A stretch of 64,000 nucleotides of DNA from Adiantum capillus-veneris (GCA_014529385.2 CM043960.1:33147396-33211395); one strand, 5' to 3'; positions 46,422 through 59,002 are shown, counted from the first letter of the stretch. Notes: generated by a model from the letters alone, not told the origin. Translations and numbers: made by a program.

Positions 46422-49400
46422 CACAAACATAGAAGAATGACAAAAGAGAATCTTTAAATACCCCATCGAAATGAAATAAATAACCATGAATTAATACAAG
46501 TACAAAATCTGGTTATATGATAACTTCAAAAATATCAATGACTAGTAGAAGCACCCAACCCTATGTAGGGATCGATCGGTCCATCCATCCATTTGCGCTT
46601 CTAATATAGTCAGAGAAAATTTTACTTTACACGAAGCAAGACAAAACACTTATAACTTACCTGATCCAAATATAAGTTAAGACGCTTTTGCCTCCCTCCA
46701 TGAACCTAATCTCTGAAATCAATATCAACCACACTAGTTTAAGCTCCACACTTCTTCAATGTCCAACATCGGGTGTTTAGACAAGGCGAAAACAAGATTC
46801 CCGACGCGTTAGCCGTGTATATTGTTCAACCCCTGACGCACTAATCGTGTAAATGAGATTAACAAAAAAGAAGATCTAGGCAACACCCCCGATCCAACAA
46901 AACTTTAGGTCATCGATTCTTTCATATAAGACTAAGCGATGTAGGTGATCCTAATCTTGTACCGACACTATCATAAAAAATATAACACATGATTGCAATC
47001 AAAATAGCACTTTGCATATGCAAAAGCAATTATTTTTAAGCAATCAGACTGTACAAGGTCTCTATTCTTAAACCATCAAAATCACTTCATAATCCAATTC
47101 TAATAGTTTATCGTAATTCAATCTCATCACATAGATGAGCACTCTGCCCATCTCAGGGTGATGCACATCCATCCTGCAAAACCACTTTAGCACATATCAT
47201 GACTGCAAACATTTCGACAATATTTCAACAATACAACCATAACAAAAAAAAAAAGATCAAAAAGCCACATTGGCTTCCATCATCAAAAGCACAACCATAA
47301 TCTATGAAGGATCTCGGTCCTTTATCATAAACTATAATTCTTACCGAATCAACTCTCACGCTTTGAATTTAATCATACATATTGAAATCAAATTGAGCCA
47401 ATACATACATGGCCCTTAAAGAGTGAACTTTTTAAGCGTAAAAGAAGTTCGACTAGTGACTAAACATAACCTCAAAATCTCAGTTTGATAATATTTAACC
47501 ATGCATAAGTGATGCACTATGACCGTACCTCACTCTCCTAGCACATTTAGTTAGTTTTGACCTAGAAGGGTAGAAAGCAGTATACACATACATATGTGAC
47601 ATCCATCTTTATCTATGAGGTTCCATACATCATATGACATCATCCCATCAACTCAAGCATGATGCAAAACAACCCCACCACTTTTATCAAGCATATGCCA
47701 TAACATCACATATATGCGAAAAATAACTTTTTTGATATTTTCGAGTATGTGTATGACATACAAACAAAATTATTTGACCTTGAATCAATGCATCAATATC
47801 AACCACATAACATATACTAACACCTTATCACAACACTTCCCCCATATGATACTTCACAAACAATGTTGATACGAAAAGAGAGCCACTTTATTCGTGTTTA
47901 TCCGTACAGTTCGAATTGATTGACCATACACCCCATATAAGTTTATAAATATCAACTCACCAAAACAAATCATAAAACATATATGCATCACTGATCAAAC
48001 TTACGACTCCACATGGTACTCTCCCTTGGTAACACCCCTCCACACATAAGTAACCCTGTACAAAGAACGATTAATAACTCGCACTCGCAAAGTGATACTG
48101 GTGATCTAAACACATTTAGCACTAAGTTTAATCAAGGTTTCGATTAGTTTAAGTGGGCTCGTTCACCCGTTGAATCTATATAGTGGTTCACCAAAGAAGC
48201 TATTGATTAATTGCAGTGGACAACAAGCTACATTTTGACCATAACTCTTTGCTTATACAATTTTTTCACGTGACATACGAAGCAAAATGTTATAAATGAT
48301 ATGCTTAATCTCTGGTTCAAAGGGTTCAACCTAATTCATAATGGTTTGAGAGGTACGATCAAAACAATGTCTCTACCGTCTACATGACGTGAAACAAAAA
48401 TCGCTTTTTATATACCATGTGACCATAAATACATCGTGTGCATAAATTAACGTACTAAACATAATAAAACAAGCATGGAAGACCCTTATACACATCCGAC
48501 AAGCCCATACGTATTAATGTATACGAAAAAGTAACCACCGAGAGAGGAAGTAGAGAGAGAAAGAGATGTCAGGTTATAAAGTTCGAAGCTTCTTACCGTG
48601 CTTGAGAAGTGATTACCGATGGTTGAAAGACTTATTACTTTGCTGTAAGAGAGCGGTGATGAGAGCTACATAGAGATTTCACTACGAAGTCGATAAAGAG
48701 CGTGTACACCGTATAAAGAGAAGAGAATATAGTAAACAAGTAGAGAAGGTGTTCTTCTTCTTCACAGGAACGAGAGAAGCTCTTATAGAAATGGTAATGG
48801 AGAGTTTGTACCACTCCATATAATGCGTTAAAATAATCGTGCGACAGTAGACGCAACTGACAACATTAAAAATCGAGCACTAAGTACGCTTTTATAGGTA
48901 CTCTGTCAAACCGAAGTGTTGTCCAAACCAACTACTAGCGTCCCCTTTGAACTTGGAATAGCTCCCAACTTTGTTAAAAACAAGCCTTTACTTTTAATAG
49001 CTAGTTCTCACTCCTTTTTCCTTCAATTTTTCCAATAACTAACTAATTGAAACAATATTCTAACAACTGATAAGATCGTAACTGAACTATGTTGCACCGT
49101 GATGCCCCAATATCATTATGACTCATCTTGTCTCAACGTATGAACAGTATCACTTTTTATTAAAATAATTCTTGTAAAAAAATCCCGTTTACTTTTTTTC
49201 TTCACCGAATGACCGTTTTTATTCCCCACGTCGACTAAAATTACTATTTTTAGGTTAGATTATTGTAAGAAGCACATTTGCTTTTTGAAAATATCAAAAA
49301 ATACGAAAAGCTAAAAATAACGTAAGAAAAAAAAAACAAAATTATCTAAAATTGAACCATGTATTTCTCTTGTCCATTCGAACAAAAAAGTGAATTTGTT

Positions 49401-50214
49401 TTTTTTCGAAAAGTACCAAAAATCATGAAAAGCTAGGAATAGTGTTAGAAACACTCAAAAAACAATTTTTTAAAAATTTAAACCATAACATCGTAAATTA
49501 AGGATTCAACTAGGTTTTGTTTTAATTAACACCAAAAAACACAAAAAAAACTTTTTAAAAAATATTTTTTTTCTAAAATTGAAACAAACGTCCGTTGATG
49601 CTGGAACCCGAAAAGCAAAACGATCTAGTTTTTCATTTTAAAACCTTACAATATTGTCGAACAAGCATTCTAAACCAAAAATTTAAGAAGTGATCATTAA
49701 AATCCTTTTTTTTAATTTAAAGAGAGCCAAAAATCAAGGATCTTACAAAGAATATAACATATAAGTACACAACTATACTGAGCAAAATGAATCCAATGAA
49801 GGTGATCTTTGATGTGATTAGCTAGCATATGGTCAGGAAACAACTAGCATGAGCAAGATGGCTCTCCGATCACCCAAAGTCTCACGCAATTGTTTCCTAG
49901 GCCTTAGTTTCATCAAAAAACTTCTTCTAAGCAACATAAAGTATTCTAGAGTGCTGACAATGATCATCAATGCAAAGTAAAGAAAATTCGAGAGCATCTC
50001 ACAATGCATACAAAAACTCCACAATGAAACAATCCAATTCCATTCACCCAAATCATGAAGCTTAACACTTACTTTTGTTTATAAGCATGGAGTCTCTTGC
50101 AAGACAATTTAGATAAACAAGCCTTATCTTACAAAAACTATTGACAAGATCAAATTAACCATTGATTAAGCTTACTTGAGTCCACTCGCAAAACAAGATC
50201 TAGAATCCATAACA

Positions 50215-50465
50215 GCTTCATGTTCATTCTATGTCAACTATCTAAGATGATTTAAGTTCAATGTACATTTTCATTAAGTATTTTGACATCCACTACCTTT
50301 TCTGTAAGATGTCGCAAATATCACTTAGCAATACTCATGTTCGACAATCAAGGTCCTCATAACTTTGTAAGAACAAGGTTAGCACTTCATGTTCATTCTA
50401 TGTCAAACTATTTAAGATGATTTAAGTTCATCGTACATTTTCACAAAGTGTTTGGCATCCACAAA
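50215..50465. repeat. Direct repeat, two ~80-bp copies about 172 bp apart
   Basis: CTTCATGTTCATTCTATGTC.. to ..TTTGACATCCA (50,215-50,292) recurs at 50,386-50,461 with a few changes, including AAGATGATTTAAGTTCA and GTACATTTTCA words. Confidence 0.75.
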
Positions 50466-50617
50466 GAGACCCAATGACTATTTTTTAAAAGTAACAACCG
50501 CTCATGGGGCAGCTAAAAATCATGAGTGAATATGCAAATATGGAACGATAACCATAGAGAAGCATGATCAGATAAACATAACAAACAACCAATCCATATC
50601 CTACAAGTATAAGGATC

Positions 50618-50766
50618 AGACTGATGTGTATTTAGCAAATACCATCGACCCCAGCAAGCAAAGTAATCACATTGCTCATTACGACATTTTTTATCGTAAT
50701 AAGCAATGTGATTACGATTACTTTGCTTGCTTGGGTCGATGGTATTTGCTAAATACACATCAGTCT
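50618..50766. repeat. 149-bp near-perfect hairpin (foldback element or small-RNA precursor)
   Basis: The left arm AGACTGATGTGTATTTAGC.. and right arm ..GCTAAATACACATCAGTCT are reverse complements over about 65-70 bp, with one C/A mismatch in the ACCCCAGC/GCTTGGGT segment, a 5-bp indel and one or two mismatches near the loop ATTTTTTAT. The arms have no internal repeat. Could be a foldback MITE or a young inverted-duplication precursor of small RNAs. Confidence 0.85.
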
Positions 50767-51132
50767 CCAAAGATCACATGCATGGAAGAAAAGTGACCCA
50801 AAGATTGAGAAGCATACATACTACCAAATTCGTAAAGCTCTCCCTCAGTAAGATATTACTTCACTACCATCCTGTCGGGCCCATGAGGATCAATTTAAAA
50901 GCACATAACTACAATCCAGTGAATATGATGATAAATTCAAAGAATTTCAATCAACATAGAAAATTTGATACCATGCAAAGGGAGAGAATTTTAGATGGAG
51001 AAGTTGTACAACATACCTGATTTAAGGTTCCACCATAGTGAAGGGGCCCCTATGCTCCAAATTTCTGCTGTAACTACCTGATTGGAAGTAGAAGATAACC
51101 CTAGTGCTAGTAGCACAGTAATGTGGAACTGA

Positions 51133-51134
<2 letters not shown>

Positions 51135-51207
<73 letters not shown>
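51135..51207. repeat. (TC)n(AC)n microsatellite
   Basis: About 25 TC units followed by 10-11 CA units. Confidence 0.95.
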
Positions 51208-51209
<2 letters not shown>

Positions 51210-52079
51210 CACAAATGAGCAAAGACGAAACAGTTTAGGCCCATAGTGTTGTATCACTTCAATCCACAGAAAATAGGTACATGAGCTCTTGGATCAGAAT
51301 AGCACCTTACACTGAGCAAGATGTTCCCAAGTAAACAACCTACTCAAGGTATATTCTTGCTACATCGGCTTTTGCTACTTAGCCATCCCTGACAACAAGC
51401 CTGGACATGCACAACAACACCCGATAATGCTCATGCACTCTCTGTTGCCATCAACATTTGTTCTGGCATCGCCAGCATATCACCAATTTTACTGAATAGA
51501 CACCCATTGAGACACGTGTAGCATACACTTACCGAGCCCAAGCACAAGAATATGCCATCATGTGGAGAAAAGCCATTAGCACATGCTTTCTTTCCAAATC
51601 CCAAAATTTAAAAGAATGGTTTTTCAGCTCAGATGCTGAAAGAGCTGCAAGAATCAACAGAGACAACAGATTTGATGATCCTGGTTTCAATATGCGGACC
51701 GAACAATCAGTAAAAAGTGCAGTTTTTTGGTATACAAATACAATCTGACACACATGGCATTTGCCTAAAGCCAGGGAATGAATGGTACAAAAAGAAGCCA
51801 AAAATGCTGACGTTGCGCAATAAAAAATGACGCACTTCATCTTCAGTCTTGCTGGTGTAGTAAAGGGAACAAGACGTCACCCATGTCTTCCACAATAAAG
51901 CCTGCATTCTGGCTTTGAATTATTCTCAAAGAGATCACTCGCAATGAGAAATGCTATTAAGAATCTTTTCCTGCATTCAATAATGCTATCAAGCATTCAC
52001 ACTTCCTCCTGCTTCCTCACTTCAGAGTATTAGTATTTCGCCAATCTCGACCAAATCCACTCCTGAAATCCTCTACCGC
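51208..52079. other. 3' flank of the syntaxin gene
   Basis: No coding features; ORFs at 51,529-51,907 are unrecognised. It should contain the syntaxin 3' untranslated region on the minus strand, but no polyadenylation site is defined. Confidence 0.45.
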
Positions 52080-53018
52080 CTACTGCCTAAGTACTAAGAA
52101 AACAACCAGTATTGCAACACCTATAAGCAAAAGCAAGCAAATAATTACGACAATAATCACCCAATTGCGTGTACTTCGCCTCTGTGTGTCCACAACCAAT
52201 GCACCATCAAGATCCTCAACACCAATCTTGATGAAAGACATTGACTCCAGCATATTGCGTTCAATATCATTTAGTTCCTCTCCTTGGACATCCACAAGAA
52301 CCGCCATGTCAAGAAAGATCTGATGCAGAGCCAAAAGACTCTCTTCTAAATGCCTCACCGATGCATTCCTTTCCTCTATCTGATGTACAGTTGCTTCAAG
52401 CTTGACCTGCCCACCTTTCCCTTGCTCTTCGATGGCTTTGCGCAAGAAATTCTCTGTTTCACCTGCCTCTATCATCTCATCAACCACTTCTTCGCTTGCA
52501 ATTTGCCCTGTGAGTGCAAAAACCCGCCTGCGCACATCATCCCTATGATCATCTCTCACCTTCTTTTGCAATGCAGAAAAGTCATCCATGAAGCCCTTCA
52601 GCTTGCGCCTCAAACCATTGGTGACAAAGACCCTAACCCTATCAACGGAGCTGTTTTCATGGCAGCCAGGCAGCGTTCTGTTGTTCATGTTGTCTTTATC
52701 GAGAGAATCAAGGCTAAGTTTGATGGATCGGGCCTGTGACAGGATGCTGTCCATATCTGCCTGCATTTTGGAGCTGAGGGCGATGGAGTTCTTGGGGGAT
52801 TGTTTGGACTGCTCCTGCTCCAGGACATGGAAAGCTTGGCGGAGAGCTTCGGTGCTGAAGGATATGGAGTCAACCTTCTCGAAGAAGGAAGAGAGGTTGT
52901 CATTGACGAGCTGGGTGTTGAGGCTGTACGAGTTCTGGCTATGGCTGTGGATGGCAGGAGCAGAGGAAGAAGACGACGAAGGTGAAGGTGAAAGGAGGGG
53001 TTCGTGAAGATTGTTCAT
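52080..53018 (-). CDS. Plant Qa-SNARE (syntaxin, SYP1 type)
   Basis: The open frame runs from 53,054 (324 codons), but I prefer the second Met at 53,018 (MNNLHEPLLS, 312 codons) because SYP1 proteins usually start MNDL and are about 300 residues. Positions counted from the longer start: Ser-rich N-terminus 22-32; Habc three-helix region about 50-200; SNARE motif about 223-285 with LHQIFLDMAVLVDVQGEE, where Q257 is the ionic zero-layer glutamine; basic juxtamembrane RRSTR; membrane anchor 298-322; short LRQ tail. Qa-SNAREs pair with Qbc- and R-SNAREs to fuse vesicles at the plasma membrane or cell plate. No intron, as in the KNOLLE/SYP12 group. Exact subfamily not assignable by eye. The frame is undamaged, unlike everything around it. 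Confidence 0.9.
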   Translation of the reverse strand: MNNLHEPLLSPSPSSSSSSAPAIHSHSQNSYSLNTQLVNDNLSSFFEKVDSISFSTEALRQAFHVLEQEQSKQSPKNSIALSSKMQADMDSILSQARSIKLSLDSLDKDNMNNRTLPGCHENSSVDRVRVFVTNGLRRKLKGFMDDFSALQKKVRDDHRDDVRRRVFALTGQIASEEVVDEMIEAGETENFLRKAIEEQGKGGQVKLEATVHQIEERNASVRHLEESLLALHQIFLDMAVLVDVQGEELNDIERNMLESMSFIKIGVEDLDGALVVDTQRRSTRNWVIIVVIICLLLLIGVAILVVFLVLRQ

Positions 53019-53694
53019 TATGCTGATGGAAGGTGATAGTTGGAGACCTTGCATAAGTGTTTCCTTTTCAAAGCTTTTTCCCCCTTGAAAACAAGAAATC
53101 GTGATCCAACACTATCTTTGAGCTCACTTCCATGGACAGTGGATCTCCCTCGCATCATTCCAATTCCCTCTCATTATTACTTGGAGGAGTTCCACACGAA
53201 GGGGTAGCAGGGTTAGCTATAACGTTACCAGTTTTGGACGATAGTTTTGCAAACAAAGTTGTAGAAAGCATTAGACAATTGTCTGCATGCTCATCTTGTT
53301 CGTGAAGAAAGCATGTGTAACACCAACTCTATCAATTTTGGTAGAGTTGAGAAGGGCTACAAGGCAAGGTCGTCGATGCGTGCAAGGTGGGAATAGCACC
53401 CTCGCGTACAAAAATCCTTTTATTGAGAGGGTTCCATTGTGTCCATTTTGAACATCCCCAATATGGTAACAATAATCCATTAACAAGTAATATAAGCGGA
53501 CGGACGAGCAGAATGGCTCACCTTTAAGTGTGTAAAAGCATTAATGAGAATCTCATTGTACAAAAGATCTAAATTAGCTTCATAAAGCACAAGTGCATTG
53601 ATTTTGAAAAGTTCTTTCACGTAGCTCTTACATCACCACTTAACACGTAACATTGATGAGTGAGACTCTTGCAGCCTCCGACAACAAAAAAAGA

Positions 53695-53696
<2 letters not shown>

Positions 53697-53725
<29 letters not shown>
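53697..53725. repeat. (GA)n microsatellite
   Basis: About 14 GA units. Confidence 0.9.
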
Positions 53726-53727
<2 letters not shown>

Positions 53728-53759
53728 CTCACCATGTGCACCACATGCCGAGCACGCTA

Positions 53760-53760
<1 letters not shown>

Positions 53761-53794
<34 letters not shown>
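53761..53794. repeat. (CA)n microsatellite
   Basis: 17 CA units. Confidence 0.95.
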
Positions 53795-53796
<2 letters not shown>

Positions 53797-54251
53797 ATCT
53801 CCACTCCACCAATTGTAATTGGGTTATAAACTTACCTACACATAAACACTATTCAATTTTAATTTTGATGAATTTTAGGCTTTACCATGGGCTTTCTCCC
53901 TCTAGAAATTACTATATTAGAAAGAGAAAGGACATGTCGAAGGACAATGAGGCATGCAAAGAAGTGAAATCACGGCTAAGGAAGTTCCAATAGATGAATG
54001 CCACTTTATAAGTGTATGAAAAGTTCTCTAAAGATCTCATAAGAACCTTACGAGGCTCAAAACAATATATTACAGCTTACGAAGGGTGGGAACCGGAGGC
54101 AAAGTGGGTAGAAACGCATGTGGATGGACATGAGGGACTAAAAAGTTCAAATGACTCCTCAAAGATTCCAAAAGAGTTTTAACCTCCACATTTCTCACTT
54201 CCATTTGGACTCTTCTACCTTCTCTAGAAAAAAATAAAAGTTACTAGTTCT

Positions 54252-54470
54252 AAAATGGGAGCGAAAAAAGTAGTCTTTATTGAATCGAGCATAACTGCCT
54301 CATACAAAGTTGGAACGCAAAATCTTTTTTAAAAAAACTTTAGCTCTTTCCAAGCTCTAAAATGGGAGCGAAAAAAGTAGTCTTTATTGAATCGGACATA
54401 ACTGCCTCATACAAAGTTGGATCGCAAAAACTTTCTTTTTAAAAAAATTAGCTCTTTCCAAGCTCTACAC
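54252..54470. repeat. 107-bp tandem duplication
   Basis: Two copies starting AAAATGGGAGCGAAAAAAG at 54,252 and 54,359, each containing ATAACTGCCTCATACAAAG and ending TTAGCTCTTTCCAAGCTCTA, with few differences. Confidence 0.9.
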
Positions 54471-54543
54471 CTTTGTAGAAGAAATCAAGAGAGATTATAG
54501 AGGTCATCTAACTTGATTTTTAGAAACTCCCTAAAATTTCAGG

Positions 54544-54689
54544 ACTTAGTGTGCAATGGAAAGATAGATATCCCTATAGTGATGGGCGTATATACAATGC
54601 ACGGGGGAAAAAACCTCCTAAAGAGAGGAAAGATGCCCCTGCGGTCCTAATGTGTTCACACACATCACTACCACATGTATATGGTAACA
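54544..54689 (-). repeat. 3' LTR of E2-C, truncated
   Basis: Starts TGTTACCATATACATGTGG on the minus strand at 54,689, preceded by the purine tract CCAGGGGGGATT (54,690-54,701), and stops at ..GTGCAATGG..CTTAGTG near 54,544. Confidence 0.85.
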
Positions 54690-54764
54690 AATCCCCCCTG
54701 GAGTGATGCAGTGAACGAGAGTTGGCACATGAGTAAAGGGATGTGTCATGCCCTGAGGACATGA

Positions 54765-56432
54765 TCAGTCCACAAAGGGGAGTAAACCCAAAGCTTTGCG
54801 GAAAGCTTCGAGCTTCTCACGAGACAATGCCTTTTTGAAAAGATCTGCAAGGTTGTCCTGTGTTGGCACATAAGCCAAGCTAACGTCTCCTGTTGAGAGT
54901 CTCTCCCTGACATCGTGGTAATGCATCTGAATGTGCTTTGTGCGAGCATGAAAAACTGGGTTCCTCACAACTGCCAATGCGCTCTGACTGTCAGTGTAGA
55001 TAGTGTTGGCAGTGTCTTGTCCAACACCCAAATCAGAAATAAGGCGTCTGAGCCATACACACTCAACCGTAGTTGTGAAGACTGCCCTGTACTCAACCTC
55101 ACAACTCGAAGTTGCCACAGTAGGTTGCTTCTTGCTCAACCATGTATACATGAACTGCCAAGCATGAAACAAAAACCACTTGTGGACACTTGCGTGTCAA
55201 AACAACCAGCCCAATCTGAGCCCGAGAAAGCATGTAAGTCTGGCGGCAATGATCCCCCCTTGGGATAAAACAAGCCCAGATGTAAAGTGCCACTAAGGTA
55301 GCGAAAAATACTCTTGATAGTTTGCCAATGCTTACACCCTGGGCTATACATAAATCTATTGACCTGTGAGACTGCAAACTGAATATCCGGCCTCGTATTG
55401 CATACATAAATGAGGCATCCAACAACAGTTTGGTAAAGAGTGACATCAGCAGGATCGCTAGCATCATGTAGAATCAACTTGAAATCTGTTTCCATAGGAG
55501 TGGCAATAGGTTTGCAATCCTCAACTCCAAACTTACATAGCAATGTCTCTATGTAACTTTTTTGACACAAGGCAACACCACCATCACACTGCTTAAACTG
55601 TATACCCAAGTAATGATGCAACAGTCCCAAATCTTTCATCTTGAAAGTAGCATTCAAATCAGCCTTGAATTCAACAATATATCTCTCATTTGGTCCAGTG
55701 GTTAGCAAATCATCTACAAAAAGAACCACAATGAGAAGTACATCACCCTCACGCTTTACATACAATGTGCTTTCTGTTGGACTATTACAAAAACCTTGTT
55801 TGACCAAATGAGTGTCAGCTTTCTCATACCAAGCACAAGGAGATTGCTTCAACCCATACAAAGCCTTTTTATATCTGCACACTTTGTCCTCTTGTCCTTT
55901 CTTGACAAAATCGCGAGGCTGTGTTACATAAACTTCCTCAAATATGTCACCATTCAAGAAAGCGGTAACAATGTCTGATTGATGTACATCCCAACCAAAA
56001 ATGAGGTGCCAATGCACATAGAAAACGCACAATAGTCATACGACAAGTGGGAGCAAAAGTCTCTTCATAATCTATGCCTTTTTGTTGTGCATAACCCTTT
56101 GCAACAAGTCGAGCCTTATGGCGATCGATATCATCATCCGGCTTGCGTTTCAACTTGTAGGCCCACTTCATACCAATGGCCTTTTTGCCAGGAGGCAAAT
56201 CACATAAAGTCCATGTTTCATTTTCTGTAAGTGCATCATATTCTAATTGCATGGCAGCCATCCAATTTTTTGAATTCTGTGCTTCATCAAAAGACAGAGG
56301 TTCCTCAACATCATGTAAGCTATACACAGCCAAAGCATAACAATCTGATACATAAGATGCATGGCGAGAGCCTAAACAAGTACGACTACACAAAGGTGCA
56401 TCCAATTTACTGTCATGCAATGTATGCACCAA
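54765..56432 (-). pseudogene. E2-C reverse transcriptase and RNase H
   Basis: The frame at 55,947-56,432 has KNWMAAMQLEYDALTENETW and KARLVAKGYAQQKGIDYEET; the 55,136-56,032 frame has SDIVTAFLNGDIFEEVYV, LYGLKQSPCAWYEK and FVDDLLTTGP (RT catalytic box), then TRPDIQFAVSQVNRFMYSP; 54,765-55,172 has CEVEYRA, TDSQSALAVVRNPVFHARTK and ends ..LADLFKKALS (RNase H). Two frame changes separate the three. Confidence 0.85.
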
Positions 56433-56530
56433 CCATTTTGGTATACCTCTAGCCTGCTCATTTTCAGCCCTTTCCTCATTAAGTACATCATGTACAAGTG
56501 ACCTGTAACATTTTCAGAAACCCCCATAGG

Positions 56531-57914
56531 CTATACATTTGCCTCATTGGAATTTACATTCGTATTTCCACCACTGAAAAGAGGCAAAAAAGTATCATAA
56601 ATGTCTTGTGAGCTTACAATATTGTCTCTATTACATGACAGCAAGGGTTGAACAGAATCTTCCACAAACACTACATCCCGTGAAACCAAAATACGCTTTG
56701 TTTGCGGATGATACAACTTGCAACCTTTGCTTTCAGCACTATAACCAACAAAAATACATTTGACAATCTTATCATCCAATTTTTTGCGCTGTGTTTGTGG
56801 CACCAAAGCATATGCCAAACAAAACGCATGTGCTCAATAGAAGGCTGTCTATCATGCCATGCTTCATATGGAGTAATAGATTGCAAAACTTTCGAAGGAC
56901 ACCTGTTTAGACATAAGTGGCACACATGATGGCCTCAAGCCAAAAAGAATGCAGCAAAGCTTGACTTTTGACCATACATCGGGCCCATAAGTGACTTGTT
57001 TTTCCTCTCAGCAACACCATTTTGTTGAGGTGTATAAGGCATTGTACATTGGTGTTTTATCCCACGACTAGCCAGAAATGCATTAAATCTATGAGACATA
57101 TACTCTCCCCCTCGATCGGCACGGAGGGTGCCCATAGTACATTTCAAGACATTTTCAGCCATAGCCAGAAATTGTTTGAAGCACATAAAAACTTCAGACT
57201 TCGCTTTAAGCGGAAATACCCATGCACGCCTAGAGTAATCATCAATTAAAGTCATGAAGTAAAGGTACGTAATTGCCCAAGGACGGAGTTTGCATGGCCC
57301 ACAAACATCATTATGCACAAGCTGCAACCTGCATGTGGCTCTAACTGAACCATCCTTTGGAAACTTTGAACGTTGCATCTTACCCAAAATACAGCCTTCA
57401 CAAACATGTTTGACAGGTGCTTCAAGAGGCGGCAAAGAAGCAACCATATCAGATTTTTGCAAACGCAGCAAACTGGCAAAATTCAGATGACCAAAACGTA
57501 CATGCCAAAGCTTTGCATCTGAAATAGCCCTTGAATTTGCAACTGCATTTGCAAAATTTTGTCCACACTTGTCATACAAAGTGAGCTTATACAGCCCACG
57601 GCACAAAAGCCCATATGCAACAATTTCATCACCAAAACTGAGATCATGAACTGTACATCTGTCATCCACAAATTTGACTACAAGTCCAAGTCTAGCAAGT
57701 ACAAATACAGACAAAAGATTCTTCTTGATCCCAGGTACATAAAGTGCATCAAAAAGTGTGAAAGAACTGCCATTTGCAGCAGTAAGCACAATCTTTCCAA
57801 CTCCCTGAACCGGATAAGAGGCATTGTTGGCACAAGTGACTGAATTCCCATGAGGGACAGACTCGAGAGAGGTGAACAATTCACGATGTGAGGTAATGTG
57901 CTTTGTAGCACCAC
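56531..57914 (-). pseudogene. E2-C protease, pre-integrase and integrase
   Basis: The protease site reads FNSGATKH, an Asn where E2-A and E2-B have the catalytic Asp. The 56,935-57,879 frame continues NLLSVFVLARLGL, KLWHVRFGHLNFASL, CEGCILGKM, then integrase LVHNDVCGP, RADRGGEYMSH and NGVAERKNK. The C-terminal integrase part (MAYALVPQTQRKKLDDK, CIFVGYSAESKG) is at 56,531-56,818 after frame breaks. Confidence 0.8.
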
Positions 57915-57948
57915 TGTTGAAATACCAGACGTGTGAATCTATAGCAAC

Positions 57949-59002
57949 TTATATGCATGCATCATGGACAGCAGGATTGCAAGTGCACTCTGTACTAAAA
58001 GCCCATTCTGCATCAACATCAGCATCACAGTCTCCTTTCATAGAAGACTCAACAATGGCTGCATTTGCAGTGGAACCACCCTCTTTCTTCTTAGCCTCTT
58101 TGGTATTCAACTTAGGACACTGCTTGATCAAGTGATCATTGGATTTACAATAATGGCAACCCATCTTCTTTTTGACCTTATCACCAGAATTGCCAGACGA
58201 AGTGCTGCCAGAGTAGAAGCATTGGGAACAGAAATTTTGCCACTCGCAGCAGAACCATAAGAAGTGGTTGCATTGCTATTACCACCCTTTCTTTGAGAAG
58301 CAATAAAAGCCTGTTCAACTGTATGCTGTCTAGTCCTGTTTTTTTTGGAAAATGACTCTTGCAACAACAATGTGAATAATGCATCAAACTTGACAACTTT
58401 AGGATTTCCTTGGGTCATAAGTATCCAAGTACGAGTAGCAAAAGTCTGGTAAGAATCTGGTAAGGCATCAAGAACAGTCTGCACAAGGGAACTGTCTGAA
58501 ATGACTTCACATGCAGAAATAAGTTGCTCATTGATATCCTTGACACCAGCAAGGAAAGTGTCCATATCATCTTCCTCATGCATAATCTTCGACTCCAGCT
58601 CTTTACGGAGCAAAGAAATTTTAGCCTCATTGCGACTTGCATAAAGACCAACCAAACTATCCCAATCCCGTTTTGCAAATTTTGATGAACGAATGTGAGG
58701 AACAATGGTGCGCTTCACAGACAACACAATCAATGCATGAACTTGCACATCCTTTACATCCCAACGAGATTGTTCTGCTGTAGGCAAAACAACTCTAATA
58801 GCAGCAATCCTTGCAGCAAGACCTGCCACATCCTCAACATCGCCTACATCCTCAGAACCAGGACATACATCAATGCCCTGCACAATATTCTAGATGCCCT
58901 TAGAACATGTTGCATCATGTAAGCCCACATAGGGTAATTGTCCCCATCCAATCTGTCCTCAACAGCAAACATCTTGAACACATCTGTGTTGTTGTCAACC
59001 AT
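57949..59002 (-). pseudogene. gag: E2-C gag
   Basis: Start at 59,002 (MVDNNTDVFKMFAVEDR); a small deletion near 58,895-58,905 breaks the frame before the 251-codon frame 58,128-58,883 (UBN2: HALIVLSVKRTIVPHIRSSK). The CCHC knuckle C-HYCKSNDHLIKQC is at 58,110-58,160 in another frame. Confidence 0.8.

Larger units (their letters stand above)
45201..50200. other. AT-rich DNA without convincing gene
   Basis: No ORF over 100 codons and no domain text recognised on either strand. ORF 45,475-45,756 (-) is unrecognised. A (GA)n tract at 46,381-46,419. Around 49,200-49,720 poly-A and poly-T runs alternate. Confidence 0.6.
53055..54543. other. Upstream flank of the syntaxin gene
   Basis: Contains the presumed minus-strand promoter (no clear TATA box seen), a (GA)n tract at 53,697-53,725, a (CA)n tract at 53,761-53,794 and a tandem duplication at 54,252-54,470. 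No coding features recognised. Confidence 0.5.

Noticed and set aside
52350-53007. Plus-strand ORFs of 129 and 139 codons
   Set aside because: Antisense to the syntaxin coding sequence; no domain support.
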